A stretch of DNA of 43,771 nt from Herbivorax alkaliphila (GTDB lineage: Bacteria > Bacillota > Clostridia > Acetivibrionales > Acetivibrionaceae): contig NZ_JAVDDS010000033.1 in NCBI RefSeq assembly GCF_030848475.1, positions 1-43,771 on the forward strand, in the 5' to 3' direction. Below are positions 1 to 8,310 of this stretch, one piece after another. Each line of letters opens with the position of its first letter. Within the stretch, counting starts at the first letter, position 1. The translations under genes and the position numbers were made by a program. The notes beneath the pieces are model-generated. The model searched no databases and had not been told where the DNA came from. It was given only the letters and a program-made list of their open reading frames with translations.

Positions 1-196
1 TTCCGCCATCAGTTAAAGTCATAGTTCCATTTCCTTCGTCTACCCAATACTCAAAGTCATATCCTCCATGGGTGCCAATTTCATTACTGGTTACAGTTCT
101 TGCCTCTACCTCCGTACCTAAAAACATAAAAAATGATAATGTTAGAGCTACTGCCAATAAGCAAATAACTGCTTTCATGGTTCTTACCACATACAT
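1..196 (-). CDS. Secreted GH11 xylanase, N-terminal part only (cut by window edge)
   Basis: Only the first 65 codons are present; the gene runs off the left edge. The start is the ATG at 196, six bases after a strong AGGGAGGA site at 210-203; the next ATG (178) is too far from it. The product opens with a signal peptide (charged MYVVRTMK, then a hydrophobic stretch ending near EVEA). The mature start, with EIGTHGGYDFEYWVDEGNGT, closely matches residues 39-58 of the full xylanase at 6040-8043. Endo-beta-1,4-xylanase (GH11) is inferred from that paralogy; no catalytic residue lies inside the window. The two genes look like a recent duplication, now separated by the arabinose genes. Confidence 0.75.
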   Translation of the reverse strand, partial: MYVVRTMKAVICLLAVALTLSFFMFLGTEVEARTVTSNEIGTHGGYDFEYWVDEGNGTMTLTDGG

Positions 197-249
197 AATA
201 TGTCCTCCCTTAAAATTATATTATATTTACTAAACACAAAAAATACATT

Positions 250-263
250 AGAATGTACATTCT
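250..263. promoter_or_regulatory. Perfect 14-base palindrome, candidate operator
   Basis: AGAATGTACATTCT reads identically on both strands and lies 54-67 bases upstream of the GH11 start codon, where an operator for a dimeric regulator would be expected. No matching palindrome was seen upstream of the paralogous xylanase, so the operator role is only inferred from position and symmetry. Confidence 0.35.
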
Positions 264-360
264 GTATAATAGTTCAGTTTCAGTTTTACTTTTAGATTAG
301 TAATGTAACTGTTTTTATAAATTTCACATCTTAATTTTTAAAATAAAAATACACACACGC

Positions 361-400
361 ACATTGACTTGCATTAACTTACATTAATTTGCATTAGTAT
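361..400. repeat. Four direct 10-base repeats in phase with the DNA helix
   Basis: Consecutive units ACATTGACTT, GCATTAACTT, ACATTAATTT and GCATTAGTAT share the pattern RCATTRACTT. The period is close to one helical turn, so all units would face the same side of the DNA. They lie between the divergent GH11 and GH51 genes and could be a regulator array or simple low-complexity DNA. Confidence 0.5.
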
Positions 401-668
401 TTGTTTATTTGCTTGTAATACATGTTAATTATGAAGGGATTTTGAATTTTAATTGTTAAGGAGTTCCGAATTCTAATTTGACGTAAATTACTTGTTTAAC
501 TTTTATGGTTTTATAATTATTTTATACAATTTTCTTTTCAATATTTTGAGTTTCATAGGTTTACATATTTATAATATTACTTATGTTAATAAATTTCTAT
601 GATTTTTTTTAAATATAAATTGACCTTTCTTATGGTTTGTGTTTCAAATTTATTAACCATTACTTTTG

Positions 669-717
669 AGTCTCCACCTGAAGCCTCGATGTTTAGCTTT
701 AGCTAAACGAGTTCACT
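669..717 (-). repeat. Family A palindromic repeat, copy A1 (partial)
   Basis: Read on the minus strand it starts AGTGAACTCG, continues with the hairpin GTTTAGC-TAAA-GCTAAAC, then CATCGAGGCTTCAGGTGGAG. The distal hairpins seen in the full copies (A3, A4, A7) are missing, so this is a truncated element. Confidence 0.75.
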
Positions 718-846
718 GTTTAAAAAAAGATTTCAGTCTAGAAATTAGCATAAAAAGAATCATGTTTACATTCTTAAAAAAACAACACAAGTATCAAGTA
801 TAAAAAAAATCAATTATTGTTCAAAGAAAATCATAGGATTTAATTT

Positions 847-876
847 TTGACAAAGGTATAATAATGTATGTATATT
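847..876 (+). promoter_or_regulatory. Probable sigma-A promoter of the GH51 gene
   Basis: A perfect -35 TTGACA (847-852) is followed after 18 bases by TATATT (871-876). An alternative TATAAT at 857-862 has no usable -35. The leader to the start codon would be about 68 bases. Confidence 0.5.
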
Positions 877-950
877 CGTAAAACAAACTACATTTTATAT
901 ACACAAAAAATATTTATTTTAAAAATATTGAGGAAAGGAATTAAAATTAA

Positions 951-2453
951 ATGAAAAAGTCAAAGCTAATTATTGATAAACATTTTATTATAGACAAAGT
1001 TGATAGACATATTTATGGATCCTTTGTTGAGCAATTGGGACGTGCAGTTTATGAAGGCATATATCAACCTGACAGCCCCTTTGCAAATGAACTTGGTTTA
1101 CGAGAAGATGTTATGAAGTTGGTTTCAGAATTAAACGTTCCCATTGTAAGGTATCCTGGAGGAAATTTTGTCTCTGGCTTTAAATGGGAAGACAGTATTG
1201 GTCCTAAAGATCAACGTCCCTATAGAGTAGAAGAAGCTTGGAGTACAATAGAATCTAATCAATTTGGTCTAAATGAATTTATAGAATGGTGTAATAAGGC
1301 AAATACAGAACCTATGATGGCTGTAAACCTTGGAACACGAGGTGTGTCAGATGCGAAAAATATACTGGAATACTGTAATTTCAAAGGTGGCACCTACTGG
1401 AGTGATTTGAGAAAAAAACACGGTTATGAAAACCCACATGACATAAAGGTATGGTGTTTAGGAAATGAAATGGATGGTGACTGGCAAATTGGCAGTAAGA
1501 CTGCTTATGAATATGGACGTATTGCAAATGAAACAGCCAAGGTTATGAAAATGATTGATCCAGATCTCCAATTGGTAGCATGCGGAAGTTCTGGACGTGG
1601 AATGCCTACTTTTGGGGAATGGGAGATGAAAGTCCTTGAATTAAGTTATGACAATGTAGACTTTATATCCCTTCATTCTTATTACGGAAATCAAGCAAAT
1701 GATACAGCTGATTTTCTTGCTAATACCATGGATATGGATGATTATATTTCTTCTGTTATAGCAATATGTGATGCTGTAAAGGCAAAGAAAAAGTCTAAAA
1801 AACAAATTAAACTTTCTTTTGATGAATGGAATGTATGGTATCACACACTTGAATCTGATGAAAAATTAGAAAAATGGATACATGCCCCTCACCGTTTAGA
1901 GGATATATATAATTTTGAAGATGCTTTACTTGTAGGAAGCATGATGATAACTCTTTTAAAACACTGTGATCGTATTAAGATGGCTTGCCTAGCACAGCTT
2001 GTTAACGTGATAGCTCCTATCATGACTTCTGATACAGGAGCATGGCGTCAGACAATTTTTTATCCATTTTTCTATACATCAAACTATGCCAATGGAACGG
2101 TATTAAACACATTAGTAAAAAGCCCGAAATATGATTCTAAGAATTATACCGATGTCCCTTATTTAGACGCTGTTGTTGTACAAAATGATGAAAAAGATGA
2201 AGTTGTTCTTTTGGCTGTAAATAAAGATTTAGAAGAAGATATGGAAGTAACATGTGACATGAGACAATTTGAAGGCTACGATGTCAAAAAACATGTTGTA
2301 CTATATCATTCTGACCTAAAAGCAGTTAACACTGAAGAAAAACCAAATAATGTTGTACCAGCATTGATATCAGGTGCAAGTATAGATCAGGGAATTTTTA
2401 ACGTGGTACTCAAGAAACATTCTTGGAATGTAGTAATACTTGGCAAAGTTTAG
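951..2453 (+). CDS. abfA: Alpha-L-arabinofuranosidase, family GH51, intracellular
   Basis: This enzyme releases terminal L-arabinose from arabino-oligosaccharides made by secreted xylanases. The 500-residue length is normal for GH51. Visible family motifs are GSFVEQLGRAVYEG (23-36), RYPGGNFVSGFKWED (67-81), the acid/base glutamate E173 in CLGNEMDG, and the nucleophile E292 in DEWNVW. The C-terminal part (from about 380) fits the family's beta-sandwich. There is no signal peptide, so it works in the cytoplasm on imported oligosaccharides. The start follows AAAGGAA by ten bases. It is the first gene of a co-directional set with the FGGY kinase and AraD, which process the released arabinose. The assignment is firm; abfA is used in the general sense. 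Confidence 0.93.
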   Translation: MKKSKLIIDKHFIIDKVDRHIYGSFVEQLGRAVYEGIYQPDSPFANELGLREDVMKLVSELNVPIVRYPGGNFVSGFKWEDSIGPKDQRPYRVEEAWSTIESNQFGLNEFIEWCNKANTEPMMAVNLGTRGVSDAKNILEYCNFKGGTYWSDLRKKHGYENPHDIKVWCLGNEMDGDWQIGSKTAYEYGRIANETAKVMKMIDPDLQLVACGSSGRGMPTFGEWEMKVLELSYDNVDFISLHSYYGNQANDTADFLANTMDMDDYISSVIAICDAVKAKKKSKKQIKLSFDEWNVWYHTLESDEKLEKWIHAPHRLEDIYNFEDALLVGSMMITLLKHCDRIKMACLAQLVNVIAPIMTSDTGAWRQTIFYPFFYTSNYANGTVLNTLVKSPKYDSKNYTDVPYLDAVVVQNDEKDEVVLLAVNKDLEEDMEVTCDMRQFEGYDVKKHVVLYHSDLKAVNTEEKPNNVVPALISGASIDQGIFNVVLKKHSWNVVILGKV

Positions 2454-2475
2454 TGCTAAATTTTAATTTAGCACT
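2452..2475 (+). other. Strong hairpin at the GH51 stop codon, no U-tract
   Basis: AGTGCTAAAT and ATTTAGCACT form a perfect 10-bp stem around the loop TTTA, starting inside the TAG stop codon. It is not followed by a T run, so it more likely protects the upstream mRNA end or tunes expression of the following araB-like gene than ends transcription. Confidence 0.5.
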
Positions 2476-2542
2476 TTCAAAATAGACTTTTACAAGGATT
2501 CACCCTGTTTTGTCAAAATTATATTACAAGGAAGGTTGAAAT

Positions 2543-4162
2543 ATGAGAACTTCAACAAAAGAAATTATTAAAACTGGAAAGGCTGTTCTTGGTATTGAAT
2601 TCGGTTCAACTAGGATAAAAGCCGTACTGGTAGATCCATCAAATAAACCTATTGCTAAAGGCTTTTTTGAATGGGAAAATCGTTTTGAAAATGGTTTTTG
2701 GACTTACCACATCAAAGATGTTTGGAAAGGTTTACAAAGTGCATATCGTTCACTATGTGATGATGTGAAAAACAAATATGGAATAGAAATTAAGAAACTT
2801 GCTGCTATAGGATTTTCGGCAATGATGCATGGATATCTTGCATTTGACCGTGAAGATAACCTTCTTGTTCCTTTTAGAACATGGCGCAATACCACAACTG
2901 AAAAGGCAGCGAAAATTCTAACATCCAAGTTTTCTTTTAAAATACCACTACGTTGGAGTATAGCTCACCTATATCAGGCAGTTTTAGATGATGAAAAACA
3001 TGTTAAAGATATTTCTTTTATTACAACATTAGCAGGTTATGTACACTGGCAGTTAACTGGTCAAAAGGTATTGGGCGTAGGTGATGCTTCGGGTATGTTT
3101 CCTGTTGACAGCAAGAGTAATTCCTACGATACCAATATGGTTAATATCTTTAATGAGCTTATTTGTGATAAAAACCACCCTTGGGGATTACAGGATATAC
3201 TGCCTCAAATAAAGCATGCTGGTGAATTTTCTGGAAAATTAACTAAAGACGGAGTTAAGCTGATTGACCCTACAGAAAATTTAGAGCCTGGAATTCCAAT
3301 CTGTCCTCCAGAAGGAGATGCCGCAACTGGACTTACTGCTACAAATTGTACCTCACCACATACAGGTTGTATTTCTAGTGGAACTTCAATATTTTCAATG
3401 GTAGTTTTAGAAAAATCCTCTTCAAACCATCACAATGAATTTGATATGGTTGCAACCCCTACTGGTAATCCTGTTGCAATGGTGCATTGTAATAACTGTA
3501 CATCTGACTTGAATGCATGGGTAAAATTATTTTGTGAGATTTCTTCTATTTTAGGCGGAGAAACAGATATGAATAAAGTATTTGAAACACTTTATAAAAA
3601 AGCTCTTGATGGTAGTAATGACTGCGGAGGTCTTTTATCCTATAATTTTCTTTCAGGTGAACCTGTTTTAAAGATAGATAATGGAATACCTATGTTTATG
3701 CGCTTACCTGATTCTAATTTCGATGTTGCAAATTTTATGCGTGCACAGTTATATACATCAATGTCTGCTCTAAAAATAAGTATGGATGCCTTATTTGAAA
3801 AAGATGAAACTAAAATAACCCGACTTGTAGGTCATGGTGGTTTGTTTAAAACAAAGGGAGTGGCACAACGTTTTATGGCCGGTGCTTTAAATGCACCAAT
3901 TTCTGTAATAGAAACCGCCGACGAAGGTGGTGCTTGGGGAATATCTTTGCTTGCATCGTATATGCTAAATAAAGAAAAGTATCAATCTTTAGAAAACTTT
4001 CTTTTAAGTGAAGTATTTGACTCATCCCAAATTAGCACTATCCACCCCTGCGAATCTGATACCGATGGTTTTCAAAAGTATTTAGAGACATATAAACAAT
4101 ACTTTGAAGCTGAGACCCAAGTTCTTAAATCATGGAAAAAAGGAGTGGACTCTAATGCTTGA
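2543..4162 (+). CDS. araB: FGGY-family carbohydrate kinase, probable L-ribulokinase
   Basis: FGGY kinases phosphorylate sugars with ATP; here the expected reaction is L-ribulose to L-ribulose 5-phosphate. Residues 14-30 carry the N-terminal phosphate-binding motif ([17 protein letters not shown]). A second-domain block, [16 protein letters not shown], and the following DEGGAWG fit the adenosine side of the site. The 539-residue length is closer to ribulokinases (about 560) than to xylulokinases (about 500). The start follows AAGGAAGG by six bases. Its last eight bases overlap the start of the AraD gene, so the two are probably translationally coupled, which is the main argument for ribulokinase over xylulokinase. 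Substrate is inferred from context; the symbol is tentative. Confidence 0.8.
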   Translation: MRTSTKEIIKTGKAVLGIEFGSTRIKAVLVDPSNKPIAKGFFEWENRFENGFWTYHIKDVWKGLQSAYRSLCDDVKNKYGIEIKKLAAIGFSAMMHGYLAFDREDNLLVPFRTWRNTTTEKAAKILTSKFSFKIPLRWSIAHLYQAVLDDEKHVKDISFITTLAGYVHWQLTGQKVLGVGDASGMFPVDSKSNSYDTNMVNIFNELICDKNHPWGLQDILPQIKHAGEFSGKLTKDGVKLIDPTENLEPGIPICPPEGDAATGLTATNCTSPHTGCISSGTSIFSMVVLEKSSSNHHNEFDMVATPTGNPVAMVHCNNCTSDLNAWVKLFCEISSILGGETDMNKVFETLYKKALDGSNDCGGLLSYNFLSGEPVLKIDNGIPMFMRLPDSNFDVANFMRAQLYTSMSALKISMDALFEKDETKITRLVGHGGLFKTKGVAQRFMAGALNAPISVIETADEGGAWGISLLASYMLNKEKYQSLENFLLSEVFDSSQISTIHPCESDTDGFQKYLETYKQYFEAETQVLKSWKKGVDSNA

Positions 4163-4853
4163 AAAACTTAAACACGAGGTCTTAAATGCTAATTTGCTTT
4201 TACCTAAACATAATCTTGTTACATTTACATGGGGCAATGTTTCGGGTATTGACCGTGAAAAAGGTTTGGTTGTAATAAAGCCATCAGGTGTTGAATATGA
4301 CAAAATGAAAACTGAAGATATGGTTGTAGTTGATTTAAATTCGGGAAAAAAAGTTGAAGGAGATTTTAACCCTTCCTCGGACACACCTACTCATATTGCT
4401 TTATATAAAGCTTTTAATCAAATTGGCGGAATTACACATACACATTCACGCTGGGCAACAATATTTGCTCAATCAGGAATGGGCATACCAGCTCTTGGAA
4501 CAACTCATGCTGATTATTTTTATGGAGAAATTCCATGCACTAAAAAGATGTCAAATGAAATAATTAATGAGTGTTATGAGACTCAAACTGGAAATCTTAT
4601 TGTTCAAACAATAAAAGAAAAAAATATTTGTGCCAAAGAAGTTCCTGCTTGCCTTGTATACTCTCATGGACCTTTTTCATGGGGAACTGATTCCTTTAAT
4701 TCTGTACATAATGCCGTTGTACTTGAAGAAATTGCATTTATGGCATGGCATAATCTTATGATTAATCCTAAGATTGAGCCAATTCAAAAAGAACTTCTTG
4801 ACAAACATTATCTTAGAAAGCATGGAAAAAATGCTTATTACGGTCAAAAGTGA
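4155..4853 (+). CDS. araD: L-ribulose-5-phosphate 4-epimerase
   Basis: This class II aldolase-fold, metal-dependent enzyme makes D-xylulose 5-phosphate, the last step of arabinose catabolism. The 232-residue product matches the E. coli enzyme position by position: D76, metal ligands H95 and H97 (GGITHTHS), D120, third ligand H171 (YSHGP) and Y229 (NAYYG). The start chosen is the ATG at 4155, ten bases after AAAAAAGGAGT; an upstream in-frame ATG at 4104 adds 17 residues with no ribosome site. It overlaps the kinase gene by eight bases. The stop TGA lies inside the first bases of repeat A2 (GTGAACTCG), so the element's insertion seems to have set the end of the protein. L-arabinose isomerase is absent nearby. 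Confidence 0.93.
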   Translation: MLEKLKHEVLNANLLLPKHNLVTFTWGNVSGIDREKGLVVIKPSGVEYDKMKTEDMVVVDLNSGKKVEGDFNPSSDTPTHIALYKAFNQIGGITHTHSRWATIFAQSGMGIPALGTTHADYFYGEIPCTKKMSNEIINECYETQTGNLIVQTIKEKNICAKEVPACLVYSHGPFSWGTDSFNSVHNAVVLEEIAFMAWHNLMINPKIEPIQKELLDKHYLRKHGKNAYYGQK

Positions 4854-4886
4854 ACTCGTTTAGCTAAAGCTATACATCGAGACTTC
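4848..4886 (+). repeat. Family A palindromic repeat, copy A2 (partial), supplies the araD stop
   Basis: AAGTGAACTCGTTTAGC with its pairing arm (imperfect here, GCTATAC) and CATCGAGACTTCA match the head of family A. The TGA of GTGAAC is the araD stop codon. The element ends after about 38 bases and is followed closely by repeat B1. Confidence 0.75.
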
Positions 4887-4902
4887 AATAATGTTTAAAT
4901 AA

Positions 4903-5000
4903 TAGCCAAGAAATAACATCCAGCTTTCATCGTCTAAAACCCGTTAAACCATAGGGGTTTTGTCCTTGAGAATAGGGCGTTATTTCTAATGCATTTCTAA
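4903..5000. repeat. Family B palindromic repeat, copy B1
   Basis: About 95 bases that fold on themselves: ends AGAAATAAC (4909-4917) and GTTATTTCT (4979-4987) are exact inverted repeats, and the centre has AAAACCC against GGGGTTTT. The hallmark TTTTGTCCTTGAGAAT is present. It lies between the convergent araD and araC-type genes. Confidence 0.75.
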
Positions 5001-5022
5001 ATTTGTGATTATTTTAAATACT

Positions 5023-5796
5023 TTAACTAAAAGATTTTCTATACTGTCCTGGAGTTGTTCCAAACTGTTTTTTAAAATGACGTATGAAATGATACTCATT
5101 TTCATAGCCAATCATTTTAGCTATTTGATTTATCTTGAGGGAATTATTACTTAATAGATACTTAGCATATTCCATACGTGCTTCTATTAGAGAAGCCTTT
5201 GGTGTCTGATGAAATTCCTCCTGATAAATGGAATAAAACTGACTTGTACTCATATGTGCAAGCGATGCCATTTCCTCAGCAGTCCACGGATATTCCAATT
5301 TCCCAAGTATCTTATAACGAATTTTTTCAAATTCCTGACGCCTAGTATTTTTAACTACACATGTATCAAAACTTTTAAGGTTTCTAGCAACTTCAATCAG
5401 GAGACTCTTTACATATGCATCCTGTTGATGATTATGAAAAAATGTCCTACTAATAAATTCATTTTCAATCCAGCGAAAATATTCTTGTATCTTTGCTGTA
5501 TTTTCAATATAAAAAACCTTATTTAAGGGTATGGATAATTCCCTAACCAATTTGTCAGCACCACTAAAATGGACAAAACTATTGCCAAATCTTTTTATCG
5601 CCTGATACCATTGCTTGTAGTCTGGTGAGTATAATAAAAAACTTTTTGCAGGTACTTTAACAATCTGATTATTAAGTTCTACTTTCATTGGTGTCAAAAA
5701 ATAAAGAAGTAAATAATCTCCACCCCCATTTGGTCTGTCAATTATATCAAAATCAGCATTATAATAATTATATCCACAATAATTGACTTGAATCAT
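5023..5796 (-). CDS. AraC-family transcriptional regulator
   Basis: The 257-residue protein has an N-terminal cupin-like ligand-binding part (about 1-150, with ...KVPAKSFLLYSPDYKQWY... typical of AraC_binding) and a C-terminal AraC-type DNA-binding domain (about 160-255). Its two helix-turn-helix units are visible: MASLAHMSTSQFYSIYQEEF, and INQIAKMIGYENEYHFIRHFKK followed by the family signature GTTPGQYRKS. The start ATG follows AAAAGGAGAAGG. The gene is convergent to araD and downstream of the xylanase in the same direction, so it is a natural candidate regulator of these xylan/arabinose genes; the ligand is not known. A terminator and repeat A3 separate it from the xylanase, and it has its own promoter. 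Confidence 0.88.
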   Translation of the reverse strand: MIQVNYCGYNYYNADFDIIDRPNGGGDYLLLYFLTPMKVELNNQIVKVPAKSFLLYSPDYKQWYQAIKRFGNSFVHFSGADKLVRELSIPLNKVFYIENTAKIQEYFRWIENEFISRTFFHNHQQDAYVKSLLIEVARNLKSFDTCVVKNTRRQEFEKIRYKILGKLEYPWTAEEMASLAHMSTSQFYSIYQEEFHQTPKASLIEARMEYAKYLLSNNSLKINQIAKMIGYENEYHFIRHFKKQFGTTPGQYRKSFS

Positions 5797-5832
5797 GTTC
5801 TTACCCCTTCTCCTTTTAAACTACTTATGTAT

Positions 5833-5862
5833 ATTATATAACCCTATTATAATAAACGTCAA
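5833..5862 (-). promoter_or_regulatory. Probable promoter of the AraC-type regulator
   Basis: On the minus strand TTGACG (5862-5857) is followed after 18 bases by a perfect TATAAT (5838-5833), about 37 bases before the start codon. Confidence 0.55.
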
Positions 5863-5878
5863 CTCTTCACTTTTTTAT

Positions 5879-5982
5879 GGGTGCATATATTAAATGTGAA
5901 CTAGTTTAGCTAAAGCTAAACATCGAGGCTTCAGGTGGAGATTCAACTTCACCTTATAGAAGGTGGAGTTTTAAAATAAGAT
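5879..5982 (+). repeat. Family A palindromic repeat, copy A3 (full length)
   Basis: This is the most complete copy. It opens GGGTGCATATATTAAATGTGAA (the head it shares with family C), then the TTTAGC/GCTAAA hairpin, CATCGAGGCTTCAGGTGGAG, a second stem ACTTCACCTT/AAGGTGGAGT, and the tail AAAATAAGATA. It lies between the xylanase terminator and the AraC-type gene's promoter. Confidence 0.8.
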
Positions 5983-6024
5983 AAAAAAAAGCAGCTACAT
6001 TAAAGTAATGCAACTGCTTTTTTT
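5983..6024 (-). terminator. Rho-independent terminator of the xylanase gene
   Basis: AAAAAGCAG and CTGCTTTTT flank CATT/AATG, giving a stem with one 3x3 internal loop and a short loop. On the minus strand it is followed by a run of eight T. It begins 16 bases after the xylanase stop codon and could also work in the other direction. Confidence 0.85.
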
Positions 6025-6039
6025 ATCTTGTTTTAAGAA

Positions 6040-8043
6040 TTATTGAACTGACGCAGATGGACTTGAGTATGAACCACTGTATGAAATGTTAAGTCCAAAT
6101 GATACTGAGTCACCTGGCTGTATTGTTCCATTCCAACCAGCGTCACTAACAGTTACAGTAGAACCACTTTGGTCAAAGCTACCATTCCATCCACTTGATA
6201 CATTTGCATCTCCTGAGAAATCAAGATTTGCTGTCCAGCCGTCAACTGCTGATGAGCCATCATTTGTTATTGTAACATTTACTGTAGCTCCACCACCCCA
6301 TGTGTTCTCAGAAACTGATACTGAAAGGTCTTCACCTCCACCTGGTTGTGGTTCTGGCTCTGGTTGTGGCTCTGGTTGTGGCTCTGGTTCTGGCTCTGGT
6401 TGTGGTTGTTGTGGTGTTCCACTTCCTGTGTCAAATACAAATGAATCTACATTAACAGGACCTGAGAATCTTAGTTGTAAATCATGTACTCCACTAATCT
6501 CGTTAATACTAGTAGACATTTCTGTATAATCATCCCATCCACCTGTTGAATCAACTGATAAAGTTCCTAATCTATTACCATTTGCGCTGATTTCAATATC
6601 TGTAGATGACATTTCTGTCGCCACTGTTGCACTAAAGCTTGATGCTTCGTCTCCAAAGTCAACATTTCTATATGTTACAGTATTTCCATCTTCAATATAA
6701 CCAATTCCACTACCACTATCTGTATTGATTATCTCAATATTTGATGCATTTGAGTCATCAAAGTCATTTGCTGAAATACTATTAAATGCACTTCTATCAC
6801 CTGCTGGAGGCTGTGGTTGTGGATCTGGATCTGGCTGTGGATCTGGGTCTGGCTGTGGCTGCTGAGGAGCCCCACTTGCTCCTTCAAATGAAAAAGAGTC
6901 TATATTAGCAGGACCTGAAAAAGTTAATACTACATCATGTACTCCAGTAATATTACTGATAGTTGTAGATAACTCTTCATAAATATCCCAATCTCCTGTG
7001 GAATCAACTGATAAAGTACCTAAGTTATTACCATTTGCACTAATTTCAATATCTGTTGGTGATTCAACATCTGACCCAACACTTGCAGTAAATGAAGACG
7101 CTCCATCTCCAAAATCAATATTGCTATAAGTTATAGAGTCACCACTTTCTATATATCCAAGACCGTCTCCTCCATCACCTGTGCCTATTACCTCAATAGT
7201 TGATGAGCTTAAACTATTGTATTCTTCTGCTTCAATTGTAGTAAATGCACTTCTTGAATCAGGAGCATCACTTGTTGGAGGTGCTGGATCTGAAGGCTCT
7301 GAAGGCTCTGAAGGTTCTGAAGGTGGTGCAGATGGTGCTGAACCTCCTATGCTAATTTCATTTCTATAAACGCTAGCAGATCCACTACTTTGCCATCCTT
7401 CTATAGTAAATGCAACTTCATACATATTACCCATAGGCAGTCCCATTTCTTCCCATGCAGCAAAGTGTTCACTTACAGATATAGTTCCACTTGTTTTTCT
7501 TTCCGTACGCACACTCCAGTACTGTTGGAAAGTTGCTGTTCCTATAATAGAAGGCTGTTCAGTTCTTGTAGTTTCATATATATCATATGTACCACCATCA
7601 ACAGAAATCTGTCCCATTGACGTTGACCCTGGTGGTCTCCAGTCTCCCCATGCATCCACAATGTAATACTCTACAAGCGGATCAACTGTCCAACCATAAA
7701 CACACAAATATGAGTTTCCATTTGGATTATAGTCAACACCATAATCTACTGTTATATTTCCAAGTTGCTGATGTGTCTGTGTTTCATCAAATTTTCTACC
7801 TTTACGGAATAATATATTATTTATATTACTCCACTCACAACTAAAGTTACCACCCTCTTCTAAAACCATAGTTCCAGTTCCTTCATCTACCCAGTACTCA
7901 TAGTCATAGCCGTCATGGGTACCGATTTCATTTTGAGTAATAGTTTGTGCCGATGCTTCACTCATCGGGATGGCAAAACATACCAATAGCAAAGCAACTG
8001 CCAATACAATACTTCCTACTTTCAGCTTTCTTGTCATGTGCAT
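6040..8043 (-). CDS. Secreted modular endo-beta-1,4-xylanase (GH11 + two CBM6/36-like + CBM2-like)
   Basis: The enzyme cleaves xylan outside the cell. Residues 1-32 are a signal peptide ending near AQT. Residues 35-232 are a GH11 jelly-roll domain with nucleophile E125 (PLVEYYIVD) and acid/base E215 ([10 protein letters not shown]). A Ser/Pro/Glu linker leads to two related CBM6/36-like domains (about 266-388 and 418-538; each with [20 protein letters not shown] and GVHD-L-FSGP), joined by Pro/Gln/Asp/Glu linkers. A C-terminal domain (572-667) with W582, W603, W619 and W637 looks like CBM2. No dockerin or S-layer domain is present, so it is probably a free enzyme. The start follows AAGGAGGA by six bases. 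The CBM family numbers are less sure than GH11. Confidence 0.93.
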   Translation of the reverse strand: MHMTRKLKVGSIVLAVALLLVCFAIPMSEASAQTITQNEIGTHDGYDYEYWVDEGTGTMVLEEGGNFSCEWSNINNILFRKGRKFDETQTHQQLGNITVDYGVDYNPNGNSYLCVYGWTVDPLVEYYIVDAWGDWRPPGSTSMGQISVDGGTYDIYETTRTEQPSIIGTATFQQYWSVRTERKTSGTISVSEHFAAWEEMGLPMGNMYEVAFTIEGWQSSGSASVYRNEISIGGSAPSAPPSEPSEPSEPSDPAPPTSDAPDSRSAFTTIEAEEYNSLSSSTIEVIGTGDGGDGLGYIESGDSITYSNIDFGDGASSFTASVGSDVESPTDIEISANGNNLGTLSVDSTGDWDIYEELSTTISNITGVHDVVLTFSGPANIDSFSFEGASGAPQQPQPDPDPQPDPDPQPQPPAGDRSAFNSISANDFDDSNASNIEIINTDSGSGIGYIEDGNTVTYRNVDFGDEASSFSATVATEMSSTDIEISANGNRLGTLSVDSTGGWDDYTEMSTSINEISGVHDLQLRFSGPVNVDSFVFDTGSGTPQQPQPEPEPEPQPEPQPEPEPQPGGGEDLSVSVSENTWGGGATVNVTITNDGSSAVDGWTANLDFSGDANVSSGWNGSFDQSGSTVTVSDAGWNGTIQPGDSVSFGLNISYSGSYSSPSASVQ

Positions 8044-8100
8044 AATACTTCCTCCTTAAAATAAAATTAATTTATATTACTCAACACAAAAAACATACTA
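8044..8100 (-). promoter_or_regulatory. Conserved 5' leader shared with the GH11 paralog
   Basis: The bases before this xylanase (CCTCCTTAAAATAAAATT... then ACTCAACACAAAAAACATAC on the plus strand) match those before the partial GH11 gene at 203-247 (CCTCCCTTAAAATTATATT... then ACTAAACACAAAAAATAC). The similarity beyond the ribosome site points to a shared leader or promoter inherited by duplication. Confidence 0.45.
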
Positions 8101-8254
8101 ATCCAAATATGTTTTTGCGTGGTAATTACTAAAACTAAAAACCATTGTTTTTGTGTCTAAAAAATATCTTCCCTCGTTTTTATGATTCGTGGACTTTTTA
8201 TTTTTACGTCGCTTTTTGTCTTTTTTTTTTAATTTTTTTAACTTTAAATTTAAA

Positions 8255-8301
8255 ATCGTCCAACCCCCGTTAAATAATAAGGGTTTTGTCCTTGAGAATA
8301 T
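8255..8301. repeat. Family B palindromic repeat, copy B2 (partial)
   Basis: ATCGTC, CCCCCGTTAA, then AAGGGTTTTGTCCTTGAGAAT match the centre and right half of family B. The terminal inverted repeats are missing. It ends about ten bases past the Gam-like gene's stop codon. Confidence 0.7.
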
Positions 8302-8310
8302 TAATCCTTT

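Larger units (their letters stand above)
197..950. other. Long intergenic region between divergent GH11 and GH51 genes
   Basis: This 754-base, very A+T-rich gap separates two divergent sugar-degrading genes. It contains the leader and probable promoter of the GH11 gene (197-300), a perfect palindrome at 250-263, four 10-base tandem repeats at 361-400, one family A repeat at 669-717, and the promoter of the GH51 gene (847-876). No credible protein gene was seen in it. Confidence 0.6.

Noticed and set aside
4903-5000. Family B repeat as a riboswitch (for example c-di-GMP type)
   Set aside because: Copies lie at gene ends and between convergent genes, not in leaders, and I see no known aptamer core.
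6086-6529. Plus-strand 147-residue open frame opposite the xylanase
   Set aside because: It is the mirror of the repetitive Pro/Glu linkers and CBM2-like domain, has no ribosome site and a cysteine/glycine repeat caused by the linker codons.
6040-8043. Cellulosome link of the xylanase
   Set aside because: No dockerin repeats, cohesin or S-layer homology domains are visible in the protein.
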